Assembly: GCA_013397845.1 (NCBI GenBank)
Contig: VZTG01009064.1
Coordinates: forward strand, 233,347-297,346
Length of the DNA: 64,000 nt
From: Melanocharis versteri
Lineage: Eukaryota; Chordata; Aves; Passeriformes; Melanocharitidae
Reading direction: 5' to 3'
The notes below the pieces were generated by a model. That model ran no database searches. It worked only from the letters and a program-made list of their open reading frames with translations, and had not been told where the DNA came from. Numbering within the stretch: the first letter of the stretch is position 1; the number at the start of each line of letters is the position of its first letter. The position numbers were made by a program, and so were the translations under genes. Shown here one piece after another: positions 37,300 to 50,179 of this stretch.

Positions 37300-37503
37300 C
37301 TCTATTTCTTCACTGAAAGAGCTGTCAAGCAGCAGGCTGCCCAGGGAAACGATTGAGTCACCATCCCTGGAGGTGGGTAAAAGACATGCAGGTGTGGTGC
37401 CTGGAGACATGGTTTAGTGGTGGACGTGGCAGTGTCGGGTTTACAGATGGACTTGATGATCTTAAGGGTCTTTTCTAACCTGAATGATTCTAAGATTCTC
37501 TGA
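37300..37503 (+). mobile_element. CR1 LINE 3' end fragment (plus orientation)
   Basis: Signature in order: 'tttcttcactgaaagagctg', 'tcaagcagcaggctgcccag', 'gagtcaccatccctggaggt', 'ggagacatggtttagtggtg', 'acttgatgatcttaagggtc' and the end 'ctgaatgattctaagattct'. It is the same CR1 group as the 34 kb copy and antisense to DACH1. Confidence 0.96.
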
Positions 37504-38120
37504 TCTTCATATTTCTTCTCCTTCAGTAAGCTTATTTTCAAAGTTGGCGGCCACTCCACTTAGACTGCACACACTCTGATCATGTACCAAATCCTTCACA
37601 ATAATGATATGTAGGAACTTCATTTTATTCAGGTTGCAAACAAGTGTGAGACCACTCAGACCAGAAGAAAAATGCAATCTCCAGCTCAAAAGTGTCTTAC
37701 ATTTGCTAAAACTTATTTAAGGATGAGAACCTGTTAAAACATATGGTGGAATCACATCACTGAAAACACTAGAATCAAACTAGCCTTAAATTTTTTTGCA
37801 CCTCTACTCTGCATGCGCATATGAATTTTCAAATAATAAAGTCACAGTATGACTGAACAGTACAGTATCTTACAAAGTGCAACACAAAGTACCCAAATCT
37901 GGTAGTTTATAGCTGCAATCTAAATGTTGAGTATTAGTATCTTGAGCATATATATGTACCAGCAATACCTTCTATTAGGATCCCATTTGCCTGGATGTGT
38001 CAAGCACTAGTCCTTCAGAACAGCTTCTGGTCTACTATGTTTGCAAGACACCCAACACACAAGGGTGCTAACGTAAATATGAATGATTATGTTAGAAAAA
38101 ACACCGATTTTAAATAGGAA
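37504..38120. other. Intronic stretch, no gene seen
   Basis: No repeat or exon was recognised between the CR1 copy and the GC-richer block that follows. Confidence 0.45.
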
Positions 38121-38129
38121 ATAAAAATG

Positions 38130-38725
38130 TTTTATGGGAGAGGAAAGAGTGAGAAGAGATGCTTTGTGCAATGCTGCCAGTGACTATTGGATAGGAAGAT
38201 GCCTGTCTCCACCACAGTTTCCCCGACTTCCTCTATAAGAACTCTCTTCCTCCAGGCATGTTGGGTTTTCTTATTCAGCTGCCCATTTTTTTCACTTTTT
38301 TTCATAAATTCCAAATGGGCTTGACCAAGATTTGACAATCCACTTCTGATTCCAACTAGCCAAGTTGAACTTACCTGACCCTCCTCTCCTGACTCTCTCA
38401 CTTCAGAAAACTGTACTGTGCAGCAGGTGAGCCAGCTCCACGAGGTGGAGGCAGTGAGCAAACAGAGAAGAGCCTCTGTGTTGGAGGTGTGGCGCAAAGG
38501 CTGCACTGGAATTTATTACAGTCTCCACTGCCTGGATTTGACATGAAAGAGGACTTGCTTGATACCCTTCCAGCCTGGTTACTGCATTGCTGATGGTTGG
38601 CAACAATGGTCATGAGCCCTTTTCTCTCTTTGATCTTTGTGGCAACTGTAATATACCCATGATAGCTCACAGAAGGTATGGTCAACCCATCTGTGCAAAA
38701 ATTGCTTCTAACTTGCAAGACCTAG
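38130..38725 (-). other. GC-richer block with overlapping minus-strand open frames, unidentified
   Basis: This 600-base block is less AT-biased than its flanks. On the minus strand it holds overlapping open frames of 124 and 106 codons. I do not recognise either product; the two frames differ in phase and cannot both be real. An unrecognised old transposon or LTR piece, a decayed retrocopy, or chance are all possible. It lies on the DACH1 transcript strand, so an unannotated exon is conceivable but has no further support. Confidence 0.3.
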
Positions 38726-41700
38726 GTCAACGTCTCCACATCTTGTAAGAAATTAGAGAATTGAGCAACATAAAATATTTTCTCTTCCTACGCTAGAATA
38801 AAAAAGGTGCAAATTTCAAGGTTTGGAAAAAAATGGGCTTCATAAAAATGGAAGTGAGAAAGAGAAGAGCAGAGTAAAAAACAGCTCTCCAAGTAGAATA
38901 AAAAAGGAAAGACCAATCCTCATGCAGAGGAAAAGATGAAGATCCGAAAGAGAAACAGAAAATTTCTTGGCAATGATAATCCTTAGTCCTCTAAAATGAC
39001 AGAAGCTGTAACGTATCAACAACTACAGATTGAATCTCTTAAAAGAGGATTATTCTGCATATACAGAATGCTACCAAGCATTGTCCACTTCCAAAAGGTG
39101 AACGGGCTGCTCACTGTGCTACTTTTTCCCAAGCATAGATCAAACCTTCCTGAAAGACTCACGGAAAGACAGATACCTCTATGTATTTCTGCTTCTCAAA
39201 ATGTCTGTGAATCAGTAGAGATGTGCATGCAAAATATTAGTTTTATTCTGACACTGTCTGCAGCTAATCAGAATCACAAACGAAAATTCAAACTTGCACA
39301 CTAGGAAGATTTGGTAAATAAACAGATTTTTAAAATTTTTCACAAGACACAGGGAAAAAATAAACTGCTGCTGCAACATGTTAAGTAAAGGTTGAACTAA
39401 TCATTTTCTTAGACTTGGTGTTTATCGACAGAAATAACCGTCTGAATATTAAAATAATTTTTAATTAGCTTCATTAACCCAAATTTAATAGCACATAATA
39501 GTCGGCAAACTGCAAATATACTCTACTAGATTACATATAGGTCAAAACCGACAAACTTTGTACGCATATTAGTATGTTTTGAAGAACAGAAAATATGAAA
39601 ATATGAAAAATAAGGATAAAATATGAAAAACAATTACTACTGCAGACACAGAAACAATTTATTATCCTATTTAAACAAATTGCCACGTAAAATAAAATAT
39701 GGATTTAAACTAATATTTGTGAGCATGAAGATATGATTAGTAGAGAAAATACTAATAGCAGAAAATACTAATTGACCCGAACAGAATTTTGATTCACAGA
39801 GAACTGTATTTTGTTTTAGTTTAAGATATCTGTGTAACTACACTGTCAATCAAATAACCTAAAATATTAAGTCGTCATTGCCCTTTTAAATCCTTTCAAC
39901 TAGAATTCCCTAATTGTTCCCTCACTTTATCTCACTGTACCAGTAAGTAAATAAATTAGCAAAATAGCTTTTATCGCACAGAATAACCTTTTAACTGAAG
40001 GATTATCTCTGGTTTATTTTTCATTTCTTTCTCTGCAGATAGCAGTTCATGCCTCATTGATTAGTTTGCTGAGGTGGTGACCAGAAATGAAAACAAGGTC
40101 TCTCAGATATTGCCAAGACCTGTAAATATATATATTAAAAAAAAAAGGAAAAAAAAAAAAAGCACCAAAGCTAATACATGTTATACTTTCAGCATTCAGT
40201 TTCTAAGCCAGTGAGAGTTGATGGTCAGGAGAGGTTCATTTATTCTAATCAGCCTTTGCCAGGATGCAATTCCACTGAAGAATTCTAAAATATCTCTGTG
40301 GTTTGGTTTTGGTTTGTTTTTAATCTATACTTTTACAGGATTTTCCTTTTTCTTTCTTTCTTTTTTCTCATTAAGTTTCACTTTTAAAATGTGCCAACAC
40401 TTTAATGATATGTTACAGAGGTGTGGATCAGTATTGTTTCAAACCAGGATTTTATATCTCTTTCTGAAAGAAATTATGTCAAAAAGCTGAATTCCATTTT
40501 GAAAATTCAAAAATATTTTCTCTAATGAAGAGTTTATTTGGGTTTTTTTTAGTTTTTTCCTGTTTTGTATTTTAAGCTTTCATTTTTGGAAGAAAATTTT
40601 TGTTTTCTTGGAAGTTGTCAGATTAACACCTGTGTATGTCAAAGTCCTCTATTCCCATGTCTGGTAAGCCTCATTCTTTAATTAAATGACTTCAAGTGCA
40701 ACAAAAAATTCAGCTGTTCTGTTTATTTAGACTTTAGCCTCTTTATCAAGTCTACATGTATCACCAACAGGCATGATACTTTCCGTGATGAACTGAATTT
40801 ATCAATGTAGTTCTCCTTAGTTTAAAAAAAACAAAAATTATGTCATGCATGTTATTGGGCTCAGAACATAAATATTAAAACAACACACACATACTAACCA
40901 TGTATTAGAAGGATCAAGATCCAAAAGAAGAAGTAATGTGAATTATGCATATGCTGATAGGTTTCAAAGATTCTTGAACAACCTTTTTAAACAGTCACAT
41001 AGTTCTCCTGCCATTTCATGCAAGTCAAATTTTACTACTGGCCTCTGGAGAGGAAGAGATAAGAGTCACGTGAGGTGGATCATACAGTCATTTCTTAAAC
41101 GTGAAAATTTCACTGACACGCTGATGTAGCATCTTGGACAGAGATGGTATATTTTGAAAAGGCAACTCCACGCCTCCCTCTTTTTCAGTTGCCATAAAAA
41201 TATGGAAAATTACCCACAATTAATATTAGCATGCTCTGAAAGTTTTAACCCCACAAAAAACAAAGATAATGCAATGTTAATTTTTTCAGACCTCTGCTAC
41301 CTCAACCTTGCTGTATTCATAAACAGATTAAAAGATAATAATTTGCATACAAGACGTACATGGACTTCTCCAGCATATGAACAACTGATTTCAGACAAGT
41401 GCTATATGCAGAACAACATTTCAGGTAAAAGAATCTGTCACTATGGCAAGTAACATAATTCATTCATTTTCAACATTGGCACAACATGACAAATCAAGAA
41501 TAGCAGGAAAGCTTTTTTTTCCCATGTCCTTGAAGCAGGCATCAAGCATTTGTTTTGTTTTAACATTAATTAAGCCAAATCTGATAACGTGTTTTAATTA
41601 CACAGCACAAACTACTGTTCATATGAAGTATCCTGCTGGTAAAAATGAAGGCCCTCATTCAAGAAATTGCTTAATCATGTGCATAAATTCCTTTAAATTT

Positions 41701-44289
41701 AAGACAGAAAATTTCTTTGATTAAAAATAAAATGTCAAGGTTCTACCCATGATTGAAGAGACCACTTTCACTGTGCAGACTCTAAGTATGTTTCATAAAA
41801 CCATACTCTTAGTTTTATTTAAAATAAAAATACAGTAAATGAAAGAATCAGATTACCTGCAATCTAGCAGGTTCTGATGAGCTGGCAATAAATACATTTA
41901 GCCATGCATACATAGCATTGAAATTGTACTATTTTAAAATAACGTTTTAAAGTTCATCAAGACTTACAATGGGAAATATATTTTTTCCTCTCAAATTTAC
42001 TTTTTCAAAAGAAATTAAAGTTGATAAAACTATCAATACCACTGGTTAAGAAATAGCACAAATTATTACTAACTTTTAGACTTCATCATTGCCTTTCCCA
42101 CCTTAGAAGCAAGTACTAAGCTGTTCTAGCCTCAGACCAAAAAAAAAAGTATTTGTTTCATTACATGATTAGTAAATTGCAAATACTGAATATAAAAAGC
42201 TCTACTTGCAGCATACAGGACTGTATTTCTTGTATTTGTTTATTAAAGAAGCACAAATTAATGTTGTCTGACTACATACATTTACACAAACATTTTGAAA
42301 TAGTATCTAACATGATAAAATACTATGGGTATCTACTAGTTTTCTTTGTGCTTTGGTATATGACGTTTTCCTATTAATTGCAACTTTCCCAGCTAATTTT
42401 AGTGATCCTACTTCTATATGAAATTGAATCAACACATATTAAAATATTAAAGTTGCTAATGTTTACTCCATGATACCAACAGACTGATTTAAGATGCTAT
42501 TCCTTAATCAAGACAACAATTTCAAGATTCTATAGGCTTTCAGATTAGCATAGGTTTCCACTTATTTTCTTCTTTAAAATACCAGAATACTGTATCAATA
42601 ACAGTTAAGAGTCAGAACATGTTCCCAGAAAAAAATAAGTGGAGAAACACTTTTATTTCTATCTTATTAAATGGAGTAATAATTTTCACAGCATCCATCT
42701 GCTCAAAACTTAATATCAGAGAGATGTTAACATGGATATGTCCATAAAAGCTCTGGGAACTGATAAAACAGGAAATAAATTTCTTAACTATTTTTAATTT
42801 TTAGCCAACACTTTCATCTGCCTCTCAATCCATCAAAATCTAAATAGAGCTATATTTTAAAGAAATAGAAAAAGTATTAATTTTGAATCCTTAGAATACC
42901 GCATTGTTTAAGTTTTCCATGTTATGAACTAGATAGTGTCTCTATTTTAATGAATTATGAGCCCTTTGCCTGTTAAGTTGTCCTTGATCTAAAGATTATG
43001 CTCCTGCTAAAGGTACATTATACAAATGTCTATATTCAGTCATCTTTTGTCAATGCTTTACTATCCATTTAAAAGATCAAGATCAACATAAAGGTAATAA
43101 AATGATACATAATAGCAGACAGTTATGTTCTCTGTACTTTACTTATCAGTTCTAACTAAGATGTCTTTATCAAAAGGTTCATTTTCATGCAGTAGTGAGT
43201 TTATATCAATCAGTTATCCCTTACACCTGTCAGAACGTTCCTACACCCAGATAAATGTGACTGTTATCAGATACTGGTAGAAGGATAATGTAAAACTGCT
43301 TTATGAAAACTATTCTTTATTACAGCTCCACAGATGTTTCCTGTTATAAATATCCTACATTGTAACAAACAATACTAATAGCATTCTGTGAATAAAGAAC
43401 CAAAGAAGAAAAGTCCCCTCAAGATACAGCCCTTCAATGCCAGAAGCAAATTTATCACTACCCTGTCAGCATTTTGTAGTATATATAGAAATCACCACAT
43501 ATGCAAAGCACCAAATGCATTCTTCATACATTTTTCAAAACAATAAAGAAAATTCATGGAAAGAAAAAAAAAAAAAAAGCTCAGTTATCGTGGTCAAATC
43601 GATTAAGAGGAACTGAGTGAGCTGTATTATACCAAAAATTCTAAAGCAATGTTCCCCATTAACCAAGGAGTCTTTTTTTAAAAAACTGAGGGCATAATAT
43701 GTTCCTACATACTTGCATAGGATGGTTGTTTTTTTTTTTTAATATTTCAATTTGATTATAATAAATCTGCACCTATCCTAAAGGATATTTGGGACACATT
43801 TTCTTCTGCTCATGTGAAAATGTAAGAAATTAGATAGAGGTAAATTGAAACAGCCATGATTCAACAATCTACTCAGAGTATCGGAACAGAATATAAAAAA
43901 CTAATACATTTTTAGTCTATTGAAGCCTCAGTACCTGAGGACTACAAAAGTTTTGGGTTTTTTTCATTTACTCATTCTGGTCAAAAATCCATTTTTCCAA
44001 AGCTTAAATCAAGCTCTTTCTTCATGGAATAGCAACTTGTATCCAAAATTTTATACAAAACCTGTTTGACCACACTATCCCACAGATATAAAATTTAAAA
44101 TTTAGTCTTTCTAGTACATCATATTTTCATTGCTGGTTGTGAGGCAATGCTCGTGAAAGAAAAGTGCACAAACCTGATATCAAATTCTTATTAAATTAAC
44201 TAATACAACAGTAGGTTCAAGAAAGCTTCTAACCCAATATTAGGGCAAGAGACATTTAGAAAATAGTTAAGTAAACACTAATTTCACCT
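38726..44289. other. Intronic stretch, no gene seen
   Basis: Long AT-rich intron. It has an AATATGAAA-type short tandem patch at 39588-39632, A-rich runs at 40138-40161 and 43563-43578, and T-runs near 43730. Clustered short open frames at 40938-41724 have no recognisable product and lie in low-GC sequence. The part at 39880-40110 is repeat-free and might be conserved. Confidence 0.5.
39588..39632. repeat. Short imperfect tandem repeat (aaatatga type)
   Basis: Copies of 'aaaatatgaaa' recur four times with small interruptions. Confidence 0.7.
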
Positions 44290-44658
44290 ATTTAGCCTAG
44301 AAAAGAGACAATTTGAGAGAGGATCTTATCAATGCATACAAACATCTTGGGACAGGTTTCAAAAGGATGAGGCCAGACTCGTTTCAGTGGTGCCCAGAGA
44401 CAGAACAGGGGGCAAAGGACACAAATTGAAAGACAGTAAGTTCCCTCTGAATATGAGGAAAAACTTCTTTGCTTTGAGGGTGACAGAGCACTGGAATAGG
44501 CTGCTGAGAAGTTGTGGAGTCTCTCTCTATGGAGATATTCAAAACCCGCCTGGACGTGATCCTATGTAACCTGCTCTGGGTGACCCTGCCTTGGCACAGG
44601 GGTTGGACTGGATGATCTCCAGACATCCCTTCCAACCCCAACCATTCTGTGATTCTGT
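44290..44658 (+). mobile_element. CR1 LINE 3' fragment (plus orientation, about 370 bases)
   Basis: Best-preserved CR1 copy here. In order: 'tttagcctagaaaagag', 'tttcagtggtgcccagagac', 'gttccctctgaatatgagga', 'gggtgacagagcactgg', 'gagatattcaaaacccgcc', 'ggggttggactggatgatct', 'cccttccaacccc' and 'accattctgtgattctgt'. Reverse-strand frames overlapping it are antisense shadows. It is antisense to DACH1. Confidence 0.97.
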
Positions 44659-47426
44659 AACGAGAAATTGATTAGGTAAGCAGTACTGCATTTTAATTTT
44701 GTATTCACATGCTCTGTACCTAATTTTTTTAAAAAAATCTTTTGCTAAATTATTGTTTTGGCTGCTTTGAAACAATAGCTACAAGAAGACTGATTTTTTT
44801 TCATGCCTTTGCAACTCCATTTATAGGTATCTGTGAACAGATCTTCTAAGGTTATGTTTCACAACACTTTCTAAGTGAATCATAGCAGGTATTCCTATAT
44901 TGCCTACAGCAGCAGCAGCTGTCTTTTGCCAATGGCAGTTGCATAGCAGCTTACAGCTTCTGTAAATCATCTGCTCTACAACAGTTATAAATATTCCATT
45001 TAAAGAGAATCCCAAAGCAAAATTGTTATACTGTACCAGCTAGATGTCCACAATGGGTAACACAACCCACCATGACACTGCAAAACAACAGTTACCTTAG
45101 CAATGTTAGTAACCTGATTTTTAATAGTCTTTACTTTCAGTTTAGATGGCCACTGAACAAGCAGGTAATCCATGACGTTGTGAAATCCAAAGTACACCAA
45201 AACTGAGTAGCAAAGGAGTTCTAACTTTTGATCTTTATATTTTCCCTCTGCCTTTCTCAAAAGAGGTCAAGAACTTTTTTCTTCTCAGATATATACTAGC
45301 ATCTCCAGGATCTGCCAACTATTCCCATGACTCACATCTTTCAGAGCTGTTGCCAAGTCTACCTGGCGCCAGCCAAGTCCTATATGATGTAGGCAAGTCA
45401 AGAGTCGTTAAAACCACCAAATTGTGTGTATAATTACTACATTTTGATTACTCAACAAATGCTTCAAACCTTCTAACCTAACACTTCTGCATATCTGCCA
45501 TTGTCAGTGTTAAAGAAAACAAGGCTACGAATCAGACCTTCACAAACCTTTGCATTCTCGGCAGCACCCGACCACACTGAAAGTGCTGGTCTCCCTTTCA
45601 GCCAGCACCTGAAAGTGTTGCCAATGCTGTAGGTTGAAGAGGAGAACTTCTGGAGCATTTTCACAAGACTGAAGGCTTTGGTTTTGTCATTTGGATCCAA
45701 TTCTGCAGTATGAATTTTATTTATTTGTGCTTAACAGAATTAGAGCAAATTTATATTGTTTTAAATGGAAAAAAATCACCAAAACAGGATCACCAGCTGA
45801 TTTTTTTATTTTTTTTTTTTACATCTTTTGGAAGCTACTTGTTCTGATTACCTTTCACATCAATTTGTGGAATATTATAAATACCAATAAAATCTACTAA
45901 TTGTACTTTTACTGATGTGGGTATTCACACTGACTAAGCAGCAGGAAGTCTGTAACTATAGTATGAGATACAATGTGTATGAAATCAGTGAGATTCTTAG
46001 TTATCGAAGTTTTGCACATAGGCCAGCTCTTCCCTCATCTTCACCACATGCGTGTTTCCAAAACTCAGAGAGAAGTGAAGTAAGAAGAGAGGGATCATGA
46101 AAATTAATGTAACTTGCTATCCATTTGGGATATGGTCAGACCCTTATTAGATTTATTCAGGTTCCTTCAGTGTCTCCCACACTGCTTGGGTCTGATTTTC
46201 AGTTTTGTCAACAGTAATATAATGGTGGATTATACATTACAAACACCATTAAAAAATGTTAATCTGGCCTTAAGAAACAAATTGAAAAATCAGTAGCCAC
46301 TGGCACTGGAAGTACATACAAGCACCAGAGCACATCTAACTGGGAGAACAAACGACCAGTTTTAATATCAGTGTATCATCTTTTCCAAAGCCAAAGGAAA
46401 CAACCCAACAAAGATAATTTTAAAGAATATATATACTAACATGGTTATCCACTGCAATTAGTACTGAGAGTATAAATGAAGTAAGACTTAAGCTACCTGC
46501 TCCGTTTTTAGCTAAACTAAAATTCATACACAGGTGAAGACATGGGACACTATGACCTATCTATGAAAACAGTAAAGTCACTACAAAAAAATTGCCCAAA
46601 ACTACCCATATCTGTTAAAATACTTTCAAACATCTTTAAATTTCAGGGTTCTCCTAGAATTTCCATTAAGAATCTGCTTTAATCGACCATCACTTCTAAC
46701 AATTGTTCAGATAGATTTCTTTCATATGCTCAGAATGCAATTGTCATATTAATACAGCTTATCAGAATTTTGTAAATATTATAAAAGCATCTCCATTTTC
46801 AGTTATGATCAGATTATTAGGTGGCTTCTGACACTTTACCATCGCCAATATAACCTACAATAACTTTCAAAATCCTTTATGTGCAATGCATGTCGTAGGT
46901 TGTCAATATTACTGTACACAAGAACACATTCTGTGTTTGCAATCCCATCAAGGCAAAATCAAATGTTAAATCAAGCAACTTAGTAACACTTACCTCTTTA
47001 GAAGAGAACATACTGAGGCCTAGAGAAAAAGTAATCAATCAGATAATGCACGCAAATCAAGACACATACTCCAAACTTCTGGAATAATACGTTCCAGTGA
47101 GTATGGTTGTTTATTGTTCCCCACCTACAAGCTGCACACATTAAAAAACTGCCAAGTTCAACAAAACTAGATTCAATTTTTGTTTGCTATAACTCGTTAC
47201 ATGCAAAGCTGAAACAAGATGGACTCACAAGGCAGCTAAAGGACTACAGACTTGTAACTTCACCCTACAAAATACTGTTACACTTAAAACTTACCAAAAC
47301 TAACTTTTTATTGTTAAAATAGAAAACTAGAATCAAAAGTGAATTTGAACAGAAATTGGCTGTAAATACTGTGATTATGGTTGAAGAAAAGTATAGGAGG
47401 CACAAGGCAGATCTAGTCTGTCGCAG
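44659..47426. other. Intronic stretch, no gene seen
   Basis: The GC-richer block at about 45280-45690 has a 75-codon minus-strand frame and a nest of small repeats (CTGAAAGTG twice, GTGCTGG/CCAGCAC inverted) at 45576-45622. No product was recognised. A (CAG)4-like run at 44906-44918 is isolated. The remainder is AT-rich. Confidence 0.45.
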
Positions 47427-47513
47427 TATGGTTTAGTGAGCATAGTGGTACTCAGACAAATGTTGGACTTGATCTTGGATCTCCTTTCCAACCTTAATGG
47501 TTCTTTGATTCTG
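47427..47513 (+). mobile_element. CR1 LINE 3' end fragment (plus orientation)
   Basis: The parts 'tatggtttagtgagcat', 'gttggacttgatcttgg' and 'ctttccaaccttaatgg', followed by 'ttctttgattctga', mark a short CR1 tail of the 'atggtttagtg' group. Its 3' end meets the 3' end of the next, oppositely oriented copy. Confidence 0.9.
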
Positions 47514-47514
47514 A

Positions 47515-47755
47515 CTCAGAATTACTGAACTTTTTAGTTTCAAAGGGACCTTGGGAGGTCATCTAGTCCAAACCCTGTTCAGGGAAAAAATAACAAGAAC
47601 AGGTTACTCAGGGCCTTGTCTAGGTGAGCTTTTAACATCGTCAGGGTTAGAAAACCCTCTACCACGCTGAGCAATATGTTCCAGTGTTTAATGACTCTCA
47701 TGGTGACTTTATTTTTCCTGCTATCTATGGATGGAATTCTACTTTTTGCAACCTA
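47515..47755 (-). mobile_element. CR1 LINE 3' fragment (minus orientation), older copy
   Basis: It reads as the reverse complement of a CR1 tail: 'ttcaaagggaccttgggagg', 'tcatctagtccaaaccctg', 'acaggttactcaggg', 'ttgtctaggtgag', 'ccctctaccacgctgagca', 'gttccagtgtttaatgactc' and 'tttttcctgctatctatgg'. It is more diverged than its neighbour and in sense orientation to DACH1. Confidence 0.88.
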
Positions 47756-50179
47756 GGACTTTGGTTCCCACAAGCAAAAGACATTATCGCTGCAAACGGA
47801 CTGAGGAAAACTAAAGTTTTTATGTTTCTTTTGACTGGGAAAAGGACAGATTTTGAAAGAAAATGTATCAGGAGGAGTGGGCTAAAAGTTCCCATTCTAG
47901 CAGAAATTCAGTCATATGATAAATAAGCCCATATGTGTTATCTAGAGGCTGAGGGATTCAAGCAGTGTGGAGATCTTTTTGCTCCCTCCACAACCAAGAA
48001 CAGGCACAGCAGAATTATTCTGCTCCTTTGAGACCAGAAAAATTGGTGGCTTCTCACTCCATGCAAACCAGGATGGCAATTCTTCTCCCCTAGACCTGGT
48101 CAGCTAAAAGCTAACCTGAGTCTAAAACGACCTGGCAACTATACTGGTAAATAAACCAGATCATTTTAATTATTTGGTTAGGATGCCAAAAAGCACAACA
48201 CAGCTAAAATCACCTTCTTCCCAAAGCCACACCAGGGTAACAATTTGACACTTGCAGAAAACCCTGCCCTGGTGAGTTTAGCAGTACAAACGCAGCCATT
48301 TAAACTCCGTTTGTGGAATGAATCTAGTCATGCGGAATTGGCACTGTGCTGAGGATGTCAATTCAAATTCATAAATGCTGAAAGCCAAATCGAGATCTGT
48401 AAAAACGTCCTTTTCAAGGAGATCTTATAATTACCTCTCACAATTACAGCAGATATATTGGGCCTGATTCCTCTCAGAAGACAAAACTCATGCTTTGCAG
48501 AGAATCCATATGTATTTCCACTTAAACAATTTTTTTGTTATAAACTTCATGCAGGCCTTCTTGTAAAAAACTATGCATTGCAGGCAGTGAATCTGATGCA
48601 AATTGTAGCATATTACAGTTTGTTAAATATGATTACAGATATATTTTATCTTGTGGAACTCTATTTGTATCTCGTAATTGTGAAGTCAAAGATCTCCCTT
48701 TTCTTTCACCTTCATCCATCCTTCTTACTTTTAAGATCAAAGCCCATTTTCTTATTTAGCATAGAAAGAGCCAGTAAATAAAAATAGTATACAGAGAATA
48801 AAATAAATGTGCCATATATGCACATATTCTAGCTAAAGGCTTCAAAATTCTTCTATGATTTTCTACAATTTCCGTAAGAAGAAATATAACAAGATAGATA
48901 AATGAATACATCTATATTAAACTATACATATAGTACATATATAGGTATATATCTTCATATGGAAAAAAATTAAAGCTTTCAATGGCTGAGATACCTCATT
49001 GGCTTATTTCTCTAGGGAAGTCAGTGGTCTTTCTATTTAAATGCATCCACTAATAAAACCAATCTAAGTGCATGTTAACTAACTCAGTATAAAAGTTGGG
49101 ACTTTTCTTTTTTTTCATTTCTCTCTAATTATCACTTTTATTTCACAAATGGAAGTCACTAGCTAGAATGGAGTCTCTAGGCAAATAACAGTAAGCAATC
49201 ATTCAAAGCTCATTATAAAGCATTATAACAAGTCTACATGGTAAAGACAAAGCCATGTCTGAAATAGCTCATACAGGATGTATAATGCTGACATTGCTGG
49301 ATCATCTTCCCTCCCCATCCTCTGCTGGTTCATTACCAGACATGGGGTCATTACTGGAGCTGCTTATTTAAGTTCTTGAAGGGACTCATACACCCTTTTG
49401 TTGACACAGTCACCATTTGAAGTTTGTGAAAAGAAAATGTCAGCATTCAGATAAAATAATTGAAGAAAGATGTCTTCTGACACCTGTCTTTAAAACATAA
49501 AAAGGCTGCAAATTACTTACAGTTCTGAAAAGGACACATACCTAGGTTCCATTTTAGTAGAAGAGAATGAGAGCATAGAAATGAAAATCACTTTTACCTC
49601 TTGCTCTTCCCTTTCTTTTTCCTCAACTGTCCAATAATATATGTCATTCACACTGCAACTTTGTATCAAATATCCATTCAAACTTCCTACTTAAGCATTT
49701 GTCAGACTTGTTAACTGTGTCATTATAATTACAGACAGCAATCATCTACATTTGGACAGTGGTCAACAAATATATTCTTTTCCAAATACGCTGCCCTTCA
49801 TGCCAGTCCCACTTTGTCTTTCCCTCTCCCCAACAAACAATTTGAGAATTCATCTGCTTGTTAGGATTTTTAGAATGCACATGCAGTTACAAATGCCTTA
49901 TGCTTTCTCTTCATGCCCCATGCATGTCTCTGGCAATACACAAGGGCCGCAACACATACCACAGTAACCATGCTAGGTGAAACCAAAGACTCACCTACCC
50001 AGATATCTTGTCCCTTGATAACCATCACTAGCTGCCTAAAGGAAGATTTCTAGAAAAGGAAAACCATGTAGTGACACAGTACCAGAAGGATACATTCCCA
50101 GCCTCCAGAAATCTGAACCTTGTGCAGCGGCCTGTTACCTCTTGGATGGATTTTTCTAATCTAAATTGTAGTTTTCTGA
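47756..50179. other. Intronic stretch, no gene seen
   Basis: AT-rich in the middle, with TA-rich low complexity at 48890-48960. The open frame of 107 codons at 48458-48781 has no recognisable product. The part from about 49980 may already belong to the ancient LINE that follows. Confidence 0.5.

Noticed and set aside
38407..38426. Possible 20-base plus-strand microexon between a CT-rich acceptor and a GTGAGC donor
   Set aside because: It is on the strand opposite to DACH1, too short to support, and such site pairs arise by chance.
44384..44775. Minus-strand frames of 85 and 78 codons
   Set aside because: They run antisense through the well-preserved CR1 copy at 44290-44658.
44904..44920. 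CAG run considered as part of the alanine-rich DACH1 exon
   Set aside because: It is only about four units long, lacks splice sites, and lies on the upstream side of the exon where the alanine-coding exon cannot be.
48458..48781. 107-codon plus-strand frame
   Set aside because: Hydrophobic, low-complexity translation of AT-rich DNA, with no recognisable protein or promoter.
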